From assembly GCF_050016015.1 (NCBI RefSeq), contig NZ_JBNHEQ010000220.1, positions 1 through 64,000 on the forward strand: 64,000 nt of DNA. The letters are read 5' to 3'. The notes beneath the pieces are model-generated. The model searched no databases, had not been told where the DNA came from, and was given only the letters and a program-made list of their open reading frames with translations. Positions 55,146-64,000 of this stretch are shown here, in pieces (positions within the stretch are counted from its first letter, which is position 1; each line of letters begins with the position of its first letter). Made by a program: the position numbers and the translations under genes. The DNA comes from Trichodesmium sp002260545 (GTDB lineage Bacteria > Cyanobacteriota > Cyanobacteriia > Cyanobacteriales > Microcoleaceae).

Positions 55146-55997
55146 CTACTCCCTAATCCCTCGTTTCTGGAGATGTCTATTGTAAATTCTAGGAAGTCCC
55201 TTAACATCTGTAAAATTAACATTCTCTATAACAACTTTATTTAAGTTAATTCCTTTTAAGTTTGCATGACTGAAGTTGGCATAGTTAACATTTGCATGAC
55301 TCAAATCTACATAACTTAAATTCGCATGGCTTAAATTTGCATAACTAAGGTCAGTATATCCTAAATCGGCATAACTCAATTCTGCATGACTTAAATTCGC
55401 AACAAATAAATTGGCTCGTCGCAGTTTAGCATAGGTCAAATTTGCATTATCTAGTTTGGCTCCCTTAAGATTTGCACCTTCTAAATTGGTTTTTACCAGT
55501 TGAGTTTTGCTGAAGTTAACATTCTCTAAATTAGCACCTGCTAAATTTTGACCGCTTAAGTCCTGTGTCCAAGCTTTTGAATGATTGACAATTTGCCAAA
55601 CTAGATACCATTTTGGATCGACTAATTCTTCATCTAATTGAGTATTTATGAGGTTAGCTCCTGCTAATTTTGCTTGGCGTAAGTCAGCATTTTGTAGATT
55701 TGTATCTCGCAGATCGACATCTCGTAAATCAGCTTTTCGGAGGTCAGCATTCATCAAATTTGCCCCTCTAAGATTTGCTCCTCTGAGTTTTGCTTTCCTT
55801 AAATCTACATTCTGAAGAAATAAACCCCGAAGATCTGTGTCTTTCAAATTACAACCACGACATTCTCCTTTTTGCTGTAATTTTTTTACTACTTTAGGAA
55901 GTTGGGAGGAGACAGGTATTGCTAAACCAAATACCAGCCACGGAATCATTATAATCACAGCCATTATTTTGTAACTTTTGCCAAGATTCTGTTTCAT
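55146..55997 (-). CDS. Secreted or membrane-anchored pentapeptide-repeat protein
   Basis: 283 residues. Residues about 10-32 (IMAVIIMIPWLVFGLAIPVSS) are a hydrophobic signal or anchor segment. From residue about 48 come pentapeptide repeats A(D/N)LxX, such as ANLRGANLMNADLRKADLRD and AKLDNANLTYAKLRRANLF. A break near 125-140 (DEELVDPKWYLVWQIVNHSK) separates two repeat blocks. CRGCNLKD precedes the repeats. The fold is a right-handed quadrilateral helix. The function is unknown; many cyanobacterial members sit in the periplasm or lumen. Confidence 0.9.
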   Translation of the reverse strand: MKQNLGKSYKIMAVIIMIPWLVFGLAIPVSSQLPKVVKKLQQKGECRGCNLKDTDLRGLFLQNVDLRKAKLRGANLRGANLMNADLRKADLRDVDLRDTNLQNADLRQAKLAGANLINTQLDEELVDPKWYLVWQIVNHSKAWTQDLSGQNLAGANLENVNFSKTQLVKTNLEGANLKGAKLDNANLTYAKLRRANLFVANLSHAELSYADLGYTDLSYANLSHANLSYVDLSHANVNYANFSHANLKGINLNKVVIENVNFTDVKGLPRIYNRHLQKRGIRE

Positions 55998-56311
55998 TAA
56001 TCAGTTTAAAATTTCTAATTTTTATTCTAAAGTTTCGTTGGGTTATTGAACTTTGGATAAATTACCTAACGATGTGCATTGTCAGAAGCTAAATCAGGCT
56101 TTAATTAACGAATAACTTAAGATTGTGAAAGAAAACTTTTTACTAAACTACCAAGTTATTTCTAGGGCGATAATTCCCAATTTTTCAGAAAATATATTTA
56201 TTATATAGCGCTACTTATTAAGGCTCTTGACATTTCTAAATCCTGTTTGCGCAGCATTCCGTCGGAAAACCCTTTGACAATTTACTATTCCCTATTCCCT
56301 ATTCCCTAGCG
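55998..56311. other. Intergenic region
   Basis: 314 bases; TTGCGCAGCATTCCGTCGGAAAACC (about 56249) is a fragment of the palindromic repeat near 27330. TTCCCTATTCCCTATTCCC (about 56289) is a short tandem repeat. No gene. Confidence 0.4.
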
Positions 56312-56932
56312 CTATAATTCAATTTTTACAGCCTGTACTTGTTCTGTTAATTGGTCGATCTCTTGTTCTAAATCTTTCCAATTTACAACTCCCTGAAATG
56401 AATTTGGGAAAGATTGTAATTTTTGTTCAAAGTTTAATAACTCTTTTAATAATTCTAGTTTTTGAGTGTTATTATAGGAGCTATTAAGAACTTTATTTTG
56501 CATATCCTTTAACTCTAAATCAAGATTTAATCTTTTTTGTTTAACTCGCACTTCTTGTTCGGCTATTTCAATTTTATGCAGCATGGCTATAAAATTTTCT
56601 CGCCATTTATCCAAGGATAAAATTAAATCTTGAATCGTTTTTGATGGTCTAGCACTGCCTTGAGTAACTTCAATAATTCGGCTTAATTGTTCTTGAACTT
56701 TCTTTAATGTTTCAATTTGATTAACGGCTGTAGCACGAGGTTCTAACTGTTGTTGAATTTCTACTTGGAAACCATTGCAGTTTTGCCCAATTTTTGTCAT
56801 TACTTGAGCAATTGATAAAATCGACTCAACTGTCTCTTGGGACAAACGACTATCACCCAGTTCAGTTAGTTCCTCAGTTTGCTTATAAATTGCGTGAAAG
56901 TGCTGCGATTTGTCAATTGGATTCATGGCCAC
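56312..56932 (-). CDS. Coiled-coil protein of unknown function within the injection-system cluster
   Basis: 206 residues, soluble and rich in Gln, Glu and Lys. Residues about 60-130 (IQQQLEPRATAVNQIETLKKVQEQLSRI onward) and 145-206 show heptad patterns of helical coiled coils. No known domain is recognised. It is transcribed away from the gp25 gene, 105 bases apart. Being inside the cluster it could be an accessory or regulatory factor of the injection system, but this is only position-based. Confidence 0.6.
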   Translation of the reverse strand: MAMNPIDKSQHFHAIYKQTEELTELGDSRLSQETVESILSIAQVMTKIGQNCNGFQVEIQQQLEPRATAVNQIETLKKVQEQLSRIIEVTQGSARPSKTIQDLILSLDKWRENFIAMLHKIEIAEQEVRVKQKRLNLDLELKDMQNKVLNSSYNNTQKLELLKELLNFEQKLQSFPNSFQGVVNWKDLEQEIDQLTEQVQAVKIEL

Positions 56933-57037
56933 TTCCCAAATTTTTAGCTTGAGTTAATAAAAAGACTTTTGCTGACTCTAGATATAGCTTAATATAGTAA
57001 GCATTGGTAATTCAATTAATGATAATTAAAGACCAAA

Positions 57038-57451
57038 ATGCCCCTTGCAAATAACAATCAACCTCAAGATTATATCGGATCGGGCATCGCCTTTCCGGGT
57101 CAAACCAGTGTTACTGGAGGAGTATTGCTCAGTTCATCCACTCGCAATATTGAAGAGTCTATTTGGATTATCCTCACTACCGATATTGGAGAACGAGTTT
57201 ATCGTCCTGATTTTGGTTCTCGCCTCTCAGAATTGGTATTTGCACCGCTGAACCGTGAAACCCTTTTACTTCTGCGTCTCTATGTCGAAGAAGCTTTAGA
57301 AATGTGGGAACCGCGTATTATTCTCAAAGAAGTCCGAACGAACCCAGATCCGATTAGAGGAATGGTAGAATTAGAAATTATCTATCAACCTAAAAATAGT
57401 TTTGAAAGTCGTAGTTTTGTTTATCCATTTTACCTAGAAGCAAGTAGTTAA
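57038..57451 (+). CDS. gp25-like baseplate wedge protein
   Basis: 137 residues with the GPW/gp25 core: RNIEESIWIILTTDIGERVYRPDFGSRLSELVFAPLN (residues about 34-70), then LRLYVEEALEMWEPRIIL. It corresponds to Afp9, which initiates sheath polymerisation at the baseplate. The start is ATG at 57038. A long repeat element (57452-57652) follows, so co-transcription with the baseplate J gene 800 bases downstream is uncertain. Confidence 0.93.
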   Translation: MPLANNNQPQDYIGSGIAFPGQTSVTGGVLLSSSTRNIEESIWIILTTDIGERVYRPDFGSRLSELVFAPLNRETLLLLRLYVEEALEMWEPRIILKEVRTNPDPIRGMVELEIIYQPKNSFESRSFVYPFYLEASS

Positions 57452-57652
57452 TAAGTAAGCATTTAGCTGTCAGCTATTAGCCATTAGCTTCTGATATATA
57501 GGAAGTTAGATGGCAATATTGAAACGCTGAAATCCTTGCTTAAGTAAAGTTTAAAGTATATATGAAAACCTTAACTATCCATAGTAAATGTATTTAATGC
57601 CTTAACAACAAAAAAGCTGATTGCTGACTGCTAATAGCTGAATGCTTACTTT
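57452..57652. mobile_element. About 201-bp MITE-like element
   Basis: TAAGTAAGCATTTAGCTGTC at the left and GCTAATAGCTGAATGCTTAC at the right are inverted repeats. Fragments of the same end occur at about 15291-15305 and 16592-16620. It starts 1 base after the gp25-like stop. No ORF. Confidence 0.7.
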
Positions 57653-58256
57653 AATAACCAGAAGTAATATCATGTTCGGATAATTACTTACAATAAAGTT
57701 TTTGTTTGTAGTTTTGCCCTAGCTCTTACATGACTTAGTATTATTGCTAGAGTAAAACTACGAGCCTAATTATAACTGTTATACCAAACATAATATAATT
57801 TGGAATATTTCGAGTAATATGAATATTAACCACAACATATTAAGTGTGGAATTGCACTACTAATAAATTTAGTTTTGTATATCAAAAAGATATTTATAAT
57901 TACAATTATCATGTAATTTATGTTCGATAGATCGATGTTATATTTTAGTTGAAGTTAATTTAATATAATACATATAATCCATGTACAACCATAATCAATT
58001 GGTTAATCAGTTCTGAAAAAAAAAAGCTTAAATAAATTAGGACTTACGCAAAGAAACCCGGTTTCTACGATAAATCGTTGTTTTGAGCAATAGACATCTA
58101 CGAGAAACCGGGTTTCTGGGTTCACCTGCGTAAGTCCTGAAATATCAGTTTAATGAAGGCAATTATTTTCTCTAAAATGTAATCAATACAGTCATTTTTT
58201 TTCTAAGTTGCAGATATTTTAAATCTACTCTGTATTAACATTTAATATTAACAATT
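57653..58256. other. Intergenic region before baseplate J gene
   Basis: 600 AT-rich bases with no gene. It contains the 102-bp MITE at 58038-58139 and an inverted pair of CTAGAGTAAAACTACGAG-like bases near 57745. TAACAATT precedes the baseplate J ATG without a strong Shine-Dalgarno. Confidence 0.4.
58038..58139. mobile_element. 102-bp MITE with ends of the 39-kb insertion sequence
   Basis: Left TAGGACTTACGCAAAG and right TGCGTAAGTCCTG are the same termini as in the 1395-bp IS. The interior is different and holds its own inverted pair, AAACCCGGTTTCT and AGAAACCGGGTTTCT, a sequence also seen at 26112-26176 and 61837. Target duplications are not clear here. Confidence 0.8.
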
Positions 58257-60596
58257 ATGGTCAACTTCGATTTCTTGCCTAATTTACCCAAACCAAATCT
58301 TGACGATCGCAAATTTGAAGACTTAGTACAGGAATGTTTGCTGCGCATTCCTCGCTATTGTCCAGAGTGGACAAACCATAATCCAAGCGATCCAGGGATT
58401 ACAATGATTGAACTGTTTTCCTGGTTAACAGACCAGATGTTATATCGATTTAATCAAGTTCCGCTACGCAATTATATTGTATTTCTGGAAATGTTGGGAA
58501 TTCGTTTACAACCTCCAGCAGCAGCGCGAACATTGATTACCTTTGAACTGACAAAAGCACAGAATATACCCTTTTCCATTCCTGCTGGCACAGAAGTTTC
58601 CACAGAACGCACAGAAACAGAAGAATCTATTATTTTTAGCACAGATCGGAATTTATTAATCGGAATTCCTCGGCTCGAATGTTTTTTGAAAGCCAGAGAA
58701 TATCATAATCATGGAAACCTCAGTAACGATATTTTAGAACCTATTTTCCCTAGGACGCGATCGCTTTGGAGTCAGGAAGAAGATGGAGAATGGCTCAGTA
58801 CAATTCGCACCCCAGTTTTCGAGCAACAACCCCAACGGGGTAATTGTTTTTATCTTGTGATTAAACCGAAAGCAACAGGTGAAGAAAATTCCATTGAAGG
58901 TAATATTCTCGCTATCACATTTAAAGGACAAGCTGCTGCTGCTACTGGCATCGATCCGAAAAATCCGCCTCGACGTTGGGAAGCTTGGAATGGCCAAGAA
59001 TGGGTTTCCGTTTTGCGACAGGAAAATGACGATCGCACCCACGGATTTAGTTTTACAGAAATTGATCAACAAGGCCAAAACCCAGAACAAGGAGCAGATG
59101 TGATTTTGCATCTTCCTAGGGATTGGCCAGAGGATAATTTACACAGCCAATATCAAGGTCATTGGATTCGTTGTATTTATCGACAATTGCAGGATAATGA
59201 CCCCCAAGAATACGGTTATAGTAGTTCTCCTTTGATTTTTGGTTTGTCCATCCGGGCTATTGGTGGGGCAGTTCCAGCTACTCAATGTGTTTGGGTTAAA
59301 GATGAACTACTGGGGGTGAGTAACGGTAAACCAGGTCAAGTCTTTGAATTGCAAGGAACGCCAGTTCTCGAACGCTCCAGTACAGAGTATATTGAAATTC
59401 AGCCCCCCGGCGATCGTCAACCCCGCGAACCTTGGACAGAAGTATCAGATTTTGCAGATTCTAGAGCAAGCGATCGCCATTACATTATTGATTCTCAAAC
59501 GGGTATTGTTCAATTTGGCCCCCTAATCCGCGAACCAACTCAACTCCGGCGACAAACTGAGGTACGAACTCGTTTCCAAACTAGCGATCGCCTCCGGACT
59601 CAGTTTAACGGGACAGAAACTGCTATGAATGCGCTTCCTCCAATGGATGTTGAGACGGAAAGCAATCTTAAAGAGCGTCAATATGGTCAAGTGCCACCAC
59701 CAGGAGCAGAAATTTATCTGAAGGCTTACCGTACTGGAGGAGGAACTCAAGGTAATGTTGAGGCAGAAATGCTGACAGTATTGCGTTCAGCAATTCCCTA
59801 CGTTAAGCAGGTAATCAATTACGAAGCAGCGACGGGAGGTACGGAACCAGAGTCTCTGGAAAAGGCAATTTTGCGAGTTCCGGGACTATTGCGCTCCAGT
59901 CAACGGGCCATTACTCGCAATGATTTTGAATACCATGCGATGCGAGTTCCGGATGTAGATGTGGCTCGCGCTCATTGTCTGGATGCGAACATAGAAATGG
60001 ATAAACAGTGGACAGAGCCAGATGCCATTAAGCCTGGTCAGGTGTGTATTTTAACAATACCACAGGCAGATATTCAGGATTTGAGTCGGGGTTTATCTCC
60101 CCAAGAACTAAAGCTAAATGATGAAGTAGCAACAAAAATTAAAGATTATTTGAACGAGCGCAAACCTTTAGGGGTACAAATTCTGCTGCGGGAACCGAAA
60201 TATATTGGGGTTAAAGTGAAAGTAATGATTATTGTGGGCCAGGATGCGGATCGAGGATATGTTAGCTCTCAATTTCTCAAACGATTGTATCGGTTTCTCA
60301 ACCCCATTACAGGGGGAACTGAAGGTCAAGGTTGGCCATTAGGACATCCGGTTTATCCATCGGATGTAATTGCCTATTGTCAACAATTTTATCAACAAAT
60401 TCCCCATGTTCTTTATTTAAAAGCGGTAGAGCTGAGGGGAATTCGTCAACAAGATCGAGAGAACTGGAGTGTTGCACCTATTCCCGAACCAGTGATTTAT
60501 CCGAGTGAATTTGGAGTAGTCTGTTCTTGGGATAATCAAGACGAAAATGAGGAACGGAGAACCGCTCATGAGATAGAATTAATACTTGATAATTAA
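58257..60596 (+). CDS. Baseplate J-like protein (Afp11-like)
   Basis: 779 residues, the largest baseplate component. The N-terminus FLPNLPKPNLDDRKFEDLVQE and PRYCPEWTNHNPSDPGITMIELFSWLTDQMLYRFNQVPLRNY is the signature of the eCIS baseplate J family. GGGTQGNVEAEMLTVLRSAIPYVKQVINYEAATGGTEPESLEKA in the middle (about residue 500) and the KPLGVQILLREPKYIGVKVKVMI block are baseplate J elements. It forms the wedge between spike and sheath and triggers contraction. It is followed by the tail protein I gene 138 bases downstream. Confidence 0.93.
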   Translation: MVNFDFLPNLPKPNLDDRKFEDLVQECLLRIPRYCPEWTNHNPSDPGITMIELFSWLTDQMLYRFNQVPLRNYIVFLEMLGIRLQPPAAARTLITFELTKAQNIPFSIPAGTEVSTERTETEESIIFSTDRNLLIGIPRLECFLKAREYHNHGNLSNDILEPIFPRTRSLWSQEEDGEWLSTIRTPVFEQQPQRGNCFYLVIKPKATGEENSIEGNILAITFKGQAAAATGIDPKNPPRRWEAWNGQEWVSVLRQENDDRTHGFSFTEIDQQGQNPEQGADVILHLPRDWPEDNLHSQYQGHWIRCIYRQLQDNDPQEYGYSSSPLIFGLSIRAIGGAVPATQCVWVKDELLGVSNGKPGQVFELQGTPVLERSSTEYIEIQPPGDRQPREPWTEVSDFADSRASDRHYIIDSQTGIVQFGPLIREPTQLRRQTEVRTRFQTSDRLRTQFNGTETAMNALPPMDVETESNLKERQYGQVPPPGAEIYLKAYRTGGGTQGNVEAEMLTVLRSAIPYVKQVINYEAATGGTEPESLEKAILRVPGLLRSSQRAITRNDFEYHAMRVPDVDVARAHCLDANIEMDKQWTEPDAIKPGQVCILTIPQADIQDLSRGLSPQELKLNDEVATKIKDYLNERKPLGVQILLREPKYIGVKVKVMIIVGQDADRGYVSSQFLKRLYRFLNPITGGTEGQGWPLGHPVYPSDVIAYCQQFYQQIPHVLYLKAVELRGIRQQDRENWSVAPIPEPVIYPSEFGVVCSWDNQDENEERRTAHEIELILDN

Positions 60597-60629
60597 TGGA
60601 TTTCTTGGATGACCAGAAAATCGAGAGTG

Positions 60630-60665
60630 GGGAGAGTGGGGGGAGTGGGGAGAGTGGGGAGAGTT
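60630..60665. repeat. GTGGGGAGA tandem repeat
   Basis: Short tandem units of GTGGGGAGA between the baseplate J and tail protein I genes, related to the 9-base repeats at 13471-13593 and 4478-4510. Confidence 0.6.
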
Positions 60666-60733
60666 GGAGTATTTTTCAATCTTTTTCCTGTATTACTTCT
60701 CTACCTAGAAGCTACTGATAACTAATAACTGAA

Positions 60734-61807
60734 ATGACTCAAGCAAACTCTCCTCCAACTCTTAACCTGCAATTGACTGCGATGCAGCTTACCGATAATA
60801 GAAGTATGGGAAAGTTTGCTATATCTCGCGGTCAAACTGTAGATGCAAGCCAAATAGAACTACAAGTTTTCCCAGGAGAACCAAGTCAAATTCTGCTGCG
60901 GTTAGAAAATAAGTCTGAAGAACATCTAACCCTTTATTTGCAACTTGAATTTCAACCAACAATTTCTCCTGATTGGTGTCAATTTTATCAAGAAACTATT
61001 AATAATGGTTCAACTCAATCAGAAATAGTTCAAGGATTTAACCATCAATTAACAATTAACCCTCAACAGCGACAAGATATTGAAATAGAGTTTAATTTTC
61101 CGCAAAACTTCTTTGAAAATCAACAAGTTATAAACTCAGAAAATGACAAACTAGAAATTAATTATTCTGCTCAAATTTTAGCTTACAAAAACAATCCCAA
61201 TGAAAAATTAATTGGCTATCAAGTTTTTGACTTAAAAATTCGTCCCCGCATTGAATATCTTGAGTTTTTACCTGTTATTTATCGTGAAGCGGATTTCCTC
61301 AGTCGTTTCTTGAAAATCCTGGAAGAAACCTACGATCCGGCTATCCAAACTACCGATAATTTATGGGCCTATCTTGACCCTCTAACCACACCTGAAGCAT
61401 TGCTTCCCTTTCTGGCCCAGTGGGTAGGTTGGAAAATGGATTCTCGCTGGCCCATTCAAATTCAGCGTCGTTTGATTCGCAATGCAGTCACCCTTTACCG
61501 TTGGCATGGAACTCGTAAAGGTTTACGATTCTATTTACATCTGCTTACAGGTTTACCCCTTGATGAAGACCTCCCTGAAGCGGGAAAACATATTAGTTTG
61601 TGGGAAGATTTTCAGAAAGGATTTGTTTTGGGAGAAGCTTGTGTTAATCAAGATTCAATGCTTGGTGGTGGGCGTGCTTATCACTTTATTGTTCGTCTAA
61701 AAGTTGAGTTTCCCAATCAAATTGATGAGTCATTAGTGCGAGAAATTATTGAAGAATATAAACCTGCTTTTTGTACTTATGAATTAAATATTGTACAGGA
61801 ATTTTAG
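60734..61807 (+). CDS. Tail protein I-like baseplate component (Afp12-like)
   Basis: 357 residues. The C-terminal half has the phage tail protein I (P2 gpI) signature: YLEFLPVIYREADFLSRFLKILEETYDPAIQTTDNLWAYLDPLTTPEALLPFLAQWVGWKMDSRW, then RRLIRNAVTLYRWHGTRKGLRFYLHLLTG. The N-terminal 160 residues are a variable beta-rich domain. Afp12 joins wedge and fibre attachment at the baseplate. It is the last recognised baseplate gene in the window, and no tail-fibre gene follows it here. Confidence 0.9.
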   Translation: MTQANSPPTLNLQLTAMQLTDNRSMGKFAISRGQTVDASQIELQVFPGEPSQILLRLENKSEEHLTLYLQLEFQPTISPDWCQFYQETINNGSTQSEIVQGFNHQLTINPQQRQDIEIEFNFPQNFFENQQVINSENDKLEINYSAQILAYKNNPNEKLIGYQVFDLKIRPRIEYLEFLPVIYREADFLSRFLKILEETYDPAIQTTDNLWAYLDPLTTPEALLPFLAQWVGWKMDSRWPIQIQRRLIRNAVTLYRWHGTRKGLRFYLHLLTGLPLDEDLPEAGKHISLWEDFQKGFVLGEACVNQDSMLGGGRAYHFIVRLKVEFPNQIDESLVREIIEEYKPAFCTYELNIVQEF

Positions 61808-61854
61808 ATGAATATATTAACAGGTTATTTGAAGTTTTATAAGAAACCGGGTTT

Positions 61855-61985
61855 AGAGGTTGTTTGAGAAGTCATCGATCCCCCTAAATCCCCCTTCTTA
61901 AGGGGGGCTTGACCTTGTATTTCCCCCCTTTTCAAGGGGGGTAGGGGGGATCTAAATCAAAATTTATACTTTTCAAACATCCTCT
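61855..61985. mobile_element. 131-bp MITE with AGAGGTTGTTTGAGAAGT ends
   Basis: The left end AGAGGTTGTTTGAGAAGT and the right end (complement AGAGGATGTTTGAAAAGT) match at 16 of 18. The interior is a G/C-rich dyad made of GATCCCCCTAAATCCCCC, TTCTTAAGGGGGG, CCCCCCTTTTCAAGGGGGG and GGGGGGATC. This is the well-known cyanobacterial palindromic repeat type, moved as a MITE by IS5/IS630-like enzymes (inference). Confidence 0.75.
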
Positions 61986-62059
61986 TATGGGAGGTAGATG
62001 TTAGTATGATGAGGTATTTAATAAATCCGGTTTCTCTGTTTTTTTATACCGATTTGATA

Positions 62060-63286
62060 TTATTCGCTCGATAATTTCTCTAACAATTGAGTTTGATGTC
62101 GTCTATACCAAGCAAAATAAAGTAGGTTAATTCCAAATTCTTGCGCAGTTCTAATTTCATTGCGGGGTAGTATATGTTCATTGATTCCCCAGGCTTGTGA
62201 TAAATGGCCAATAATAATAATCATTCCGCCTCCTACAAAAAGTTGAATGGATTCATTATTAATATTAGGAGGTATTGCAAAGAGAAATGGATGCACTTTT
62301 AGTAAATGTTCGGGAAGTAGTCTTTCCCAATGAATAAAATTAAGATTAAATTCTTCTGTTGCCCAATCTGTCAAATCTTTATAATTTTGATTAATATCGT
62401 TATCTATTGGAATTTCAATTAATACAGTTCCTCCACTTTCTAGATATTTTTCTAATATTTCTATCTGCTCGTTCCCCAACTCAAAAGTTTGTTGTTCAGT
62501 TAAATATAGTAGATCGAAATCAAGGGTTTCATTGGGATTAAGGCGTATTTGTTGAATTTCTGAAATGCCTTGCATTCTGGAGTCAAGTGACTCTACCGAA
62601 CGCATCAGAAAAGCAAGATTATCTTGACAATATTTCCCCTCCGCTTCTGACATCATTCCTCCAGAAGCTTGAGGGGATAACATTGCTGTTTCAATCACAA
62701 TTTCCGGTCGCGATCGCGCTATAATTCGATAGCGTAAATCTATATCGTTAACTTGAGGAAATAAAACATCGTTGGGTTGTTTAATTTCAACATTCCCTGG
62801 TTGCAAGTTTATGCGACAAACTTCCACTTCTAGATGACTAGGGGGGTCAGTTTTCTGATCTATCCGAAATATTTCTCGAACAACATCATTATCATTTCTC
62901 AAGCTTAGTTCTTCTGGGTCAACATAACTGACTACTAAATACACAAGAATAGGTTCAAGTTTGGAAGGTTTAGGATCGTTAATCCTAAATTCCATCGGGC
63001 GATCGATAATAATTGGATTTCCCTCACCATCAATTGCAATTCCTGGTTTTATCATCAACCACCCCGTTTGAAACTTTGACTGTACGCCAGGAGGTGCTTG
63101 AGTTGGATGTACCCCTAACCCACAAACAATTCCAGGTTGATTTAGGGATTGATAATGTAAATTTTGCCGTCTGCGAGAATAGTGATGAGCTAAACGCCAC
63201 CTTTGAGCATTAATCATTAAACCGTCTGTGACATGAAGACGATCTAAGGGATTAGGTGAAGGTTTAGGAAAAGATTGTTCTGTCAT
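62060..63286 (-). CDS. Protein with a DUF4159-like C-terminal domain, near the injection system
   Basis: 408 residues. The N-terminal part (LHVTDGLMINAQRWRLAHHYSRRRQNLHYQSLNQPGIVCGLGVH) resembles proteins encoded beside cyanobacterial eCIS loci. The C-terminal half has the DUF4159/glutamine-amidotransferase-like pattern FDLLYLTEQQTFELGNEQIEILEKYLESGGTVLIEIP and FLFAIPPNI, then INLLYFAWYRRHQ. The function is unknown. It is convergent with the tail protein I gene across a MITE. An assignment to the injection system is by neighbourhood only. Confidence 0.65.
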   Translation of the reverse strand: MTEQSFPKPSPNPLDRLHVTDGLMINAQRWRLAHHYSRRRQNLHYQSLNQPGIVCGLGVHPTQAPPGVQSKFQTGWLMIKPGIAIDGEGNPIIIDRPMEFRINDPKPSKLEPILVYLVVSYVDPEELSLRNDNDVVREIFRIDQKTDPPSHLEVEVCRINLQPGNVEIKQPNDVLFPQVNDIDLRYRIIARSRPEIVIETAMLSPQASGGMMSEAEGKYCQDNLAFLMRSVESLDSRMQGISEIQQIRLNPNETLDFDLLYLTEQQTFELGNEQIEILEKYLESGGTVLIEIPIDNDINQNYKDLTDWATEEFNLNFIHWERLLPEHLLKVHPFLFAIPPNINNESIQLFVGGGMIIIIGHLSQAWGINEHILPRNEIRTAQEFGINLLYFAWYRRHQTQLLEKLSSE

Positions 63287-63493
63287 TTCAGTTATAAGTC
63301 ATCAGTTGTCAGTACCTCCTGCAATAGGGAGGTTTGAAATGCAGAATTTTCTTTAATTACTTCTGTTCTGCTACTCTCAGAAAAATAAATCATAGAACTT
63401 TTGTATGGCAATATTTGGCCACATTATTGACTAGAGTTTTTTGGGATTACAAGCAATGCCTAGAGAAAGGAATTATCTATCCGTTGACATCCT

Positions 63494-63522
63494 CCCGACA
63501 CTGACCTACAGTACAGTGCGGG
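63494..63522. repeat. IS200/IS605-type end hairpin
   Basis: TTGACATCCTCCCGACACTG, then ACCTACAGTA and CAGTGCGGG: the stem CCCGACACTG pairs with CAGTGCGGG with one bulged base. It lies just outside the TnpB stop at 63534, so it marks one end of that element. Confidence 0.7.
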
Positions 63523-63533
63523 ATTCCCATCCA

Positions 63534-64000
63534 TCAATCGAACAGACTAAGCTGAACGAAAGACTCAGGGTGGGTAGACGACTCATTGCTGCTTGCTGGC
63601 TTTTTACGACCAGTCTTACGGCTGCTCCTCGTCTTGTTTAATGTCTCGGACTGCCCGCCCGCGACTATACCAAAAAGTGATAGTTGAATCGGATTTTCTG
63701 CTACTGTTTCTTTGACTGTTTCAACCTTGGTTTTCAGTTCAACAACTTCTAAAATATTAATAGCAGCATTAATATCACGGTCATGGAAAGTTCCACAATT
63801 GAGACAAGTCCATTCCCTAACATTTAATTCTTTCTTGCCACCACGAAAACCACAATTAGAGCATTTTTGACTCGTAGGTTCCCAGCGGTTAATTACCTTA
63901 AACTCACGACCATACTTTTCACATTTAGCCTCAGTCAAAGTCCTAAATTGTCTCCAACCTAAATCAATAATTGCTTTGGCTAATTTGCGGTTACGAACCA
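63534..64000 (-). CDS. tnpB: TnpB (RNA-guided nuclease of an IS200/IS605 element), C-terminal part
   Basis: The open frame continues to the window edge (VRNRKLAKAIIDLGWRQFRTLTEAKCEKYG), so the gene extends beyond base 64000. The zinc finger SQKCSNCG, then LNCGTFHDRDINAAINIL, contains both CxxC pairs and the third catalytic aspartate of the RuvC-like nuclease (D of DRDxNAA). The tail FVQLSLFD lies about 11 bases from the end hairpin. TnpB cuts DNA guided by an omega RNA made from the element's right end, which should overlap this 3' end. Confidence 0.9.
   Translation of the reverse strand, partial: VRNRKLAKAIIDLGWRQFRTLTEAKCEKYGREFKVINRWEPTSQKCSNCGFRGGKKELNVREWTCLNCGTFHDRDINAAINILEVVELKTKVETVKETVAENPIQLSLFGIVAGGQSETLNKTRSSRKTGRKKPASSNESSTHPESFVQLSLFD

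Noticed and set aside
4478..60665. Possible CRISPR arrays in the G-rich and CTGACTC repeats
   Set aside because: Units are 7-9 bases and directly adjacent, with no spacers and no cas genes; ordinary short tandem repeats.
1..64000. tRNA and rRNA genes
   Set aside because: No T-loop plus acceptor-stem combination or rRNA-like block was recognised by eye; absence is not proved.

Overview
The window comes from a filamentous cyanobacterium. The evidence is a form IB Rubisco operon (rbcL-rbcX-rbcS), a fraC-fraD-fraE filament-integrity cluster, cyanobacterial ClpC, many HIP1 octamers (GCGATCGC) and short tandem repeats of the type CTGACTC. Coding density is low, long AT-rich intergenic stretches are full of palindromes and small transposable elements, and pseudogenes are frequent. 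This recalls Trichodesmium, Okeania and related marine Oscillatoriales; that placement is inference.

Layout. 1-18.6 kb is mostly housekeeping: an unknown protein, clpC, an HTH protein, a 4'-phosphopantetheinyl transferase, a double-domain corrinoid adenosyltransferase, fraCDE, a LarE-like sulfur transferase, a methyltransferase-like gene with a broken tandem copy, a PadR regulator with a membrane partner, and hisC. 18.6-24.3 kb holds a GNAT remnant, a sugar epimerase cut by one TGA, a UDP-galactopyranose mutase-like gene, an SRPBCC protein and rbcS-rbcX-rbcL on the minus strand with a clear terminator. 24.3-30.6 kb is repeat-rich with a membrane protein, a HAD protein, an aldo/keto reductase and a broken glutathione S-transferase.

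30.8-38.85 kb looks like an integrative element in lysS. A complete lysS (37283-38851) and a detached 264-bp lysS 3' end (30792-31055) lie 6491 bp apart in the same orientation. They differ at 17 positions, 16 of them synonymous. Between them lie a decayed tyrosine recombinase next to the detached end, an ORF-less group II intron, three copies of a double-glycine-leader-like peptide gene, an RTX calcium-binding protein and a TnpB remnant. The intron sits in the 5' leader of peptide copy 1, 15 nt before its start position, which has become ATA.

39.0-40.4 kb is an intact 1395-bp insertion sequence with terminal inverted repeats and 5-bp target duplications. A 91-bp and a 102-bp MITE elsewhere in the window carry the same ends. 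41.2-61.8 kb is an extracellular-type contractile injection system (eCIS) cluster: spike (VgrG-like), PAAR tip, AAA+ ATPase, DUF4255/Pvc16-like protein, sheath, two tube proteins, two tail-assembly-like proteins, a DUF6760-like protein, gp25, baseplate J and tail protein I, followed by a DUF4159-like protein on the other strand. The locus is broken up by a duplicated 260-bp MITE, an RTX gene, a small HTH gene, a truncated P-loop gene and a pentapeptide-repeat gene. No LysM adaptor, tape-measure or tail-fibre gene is seen, so the cluster is incomplete here or continues elsewhere. The window ends in a TnpB gene.
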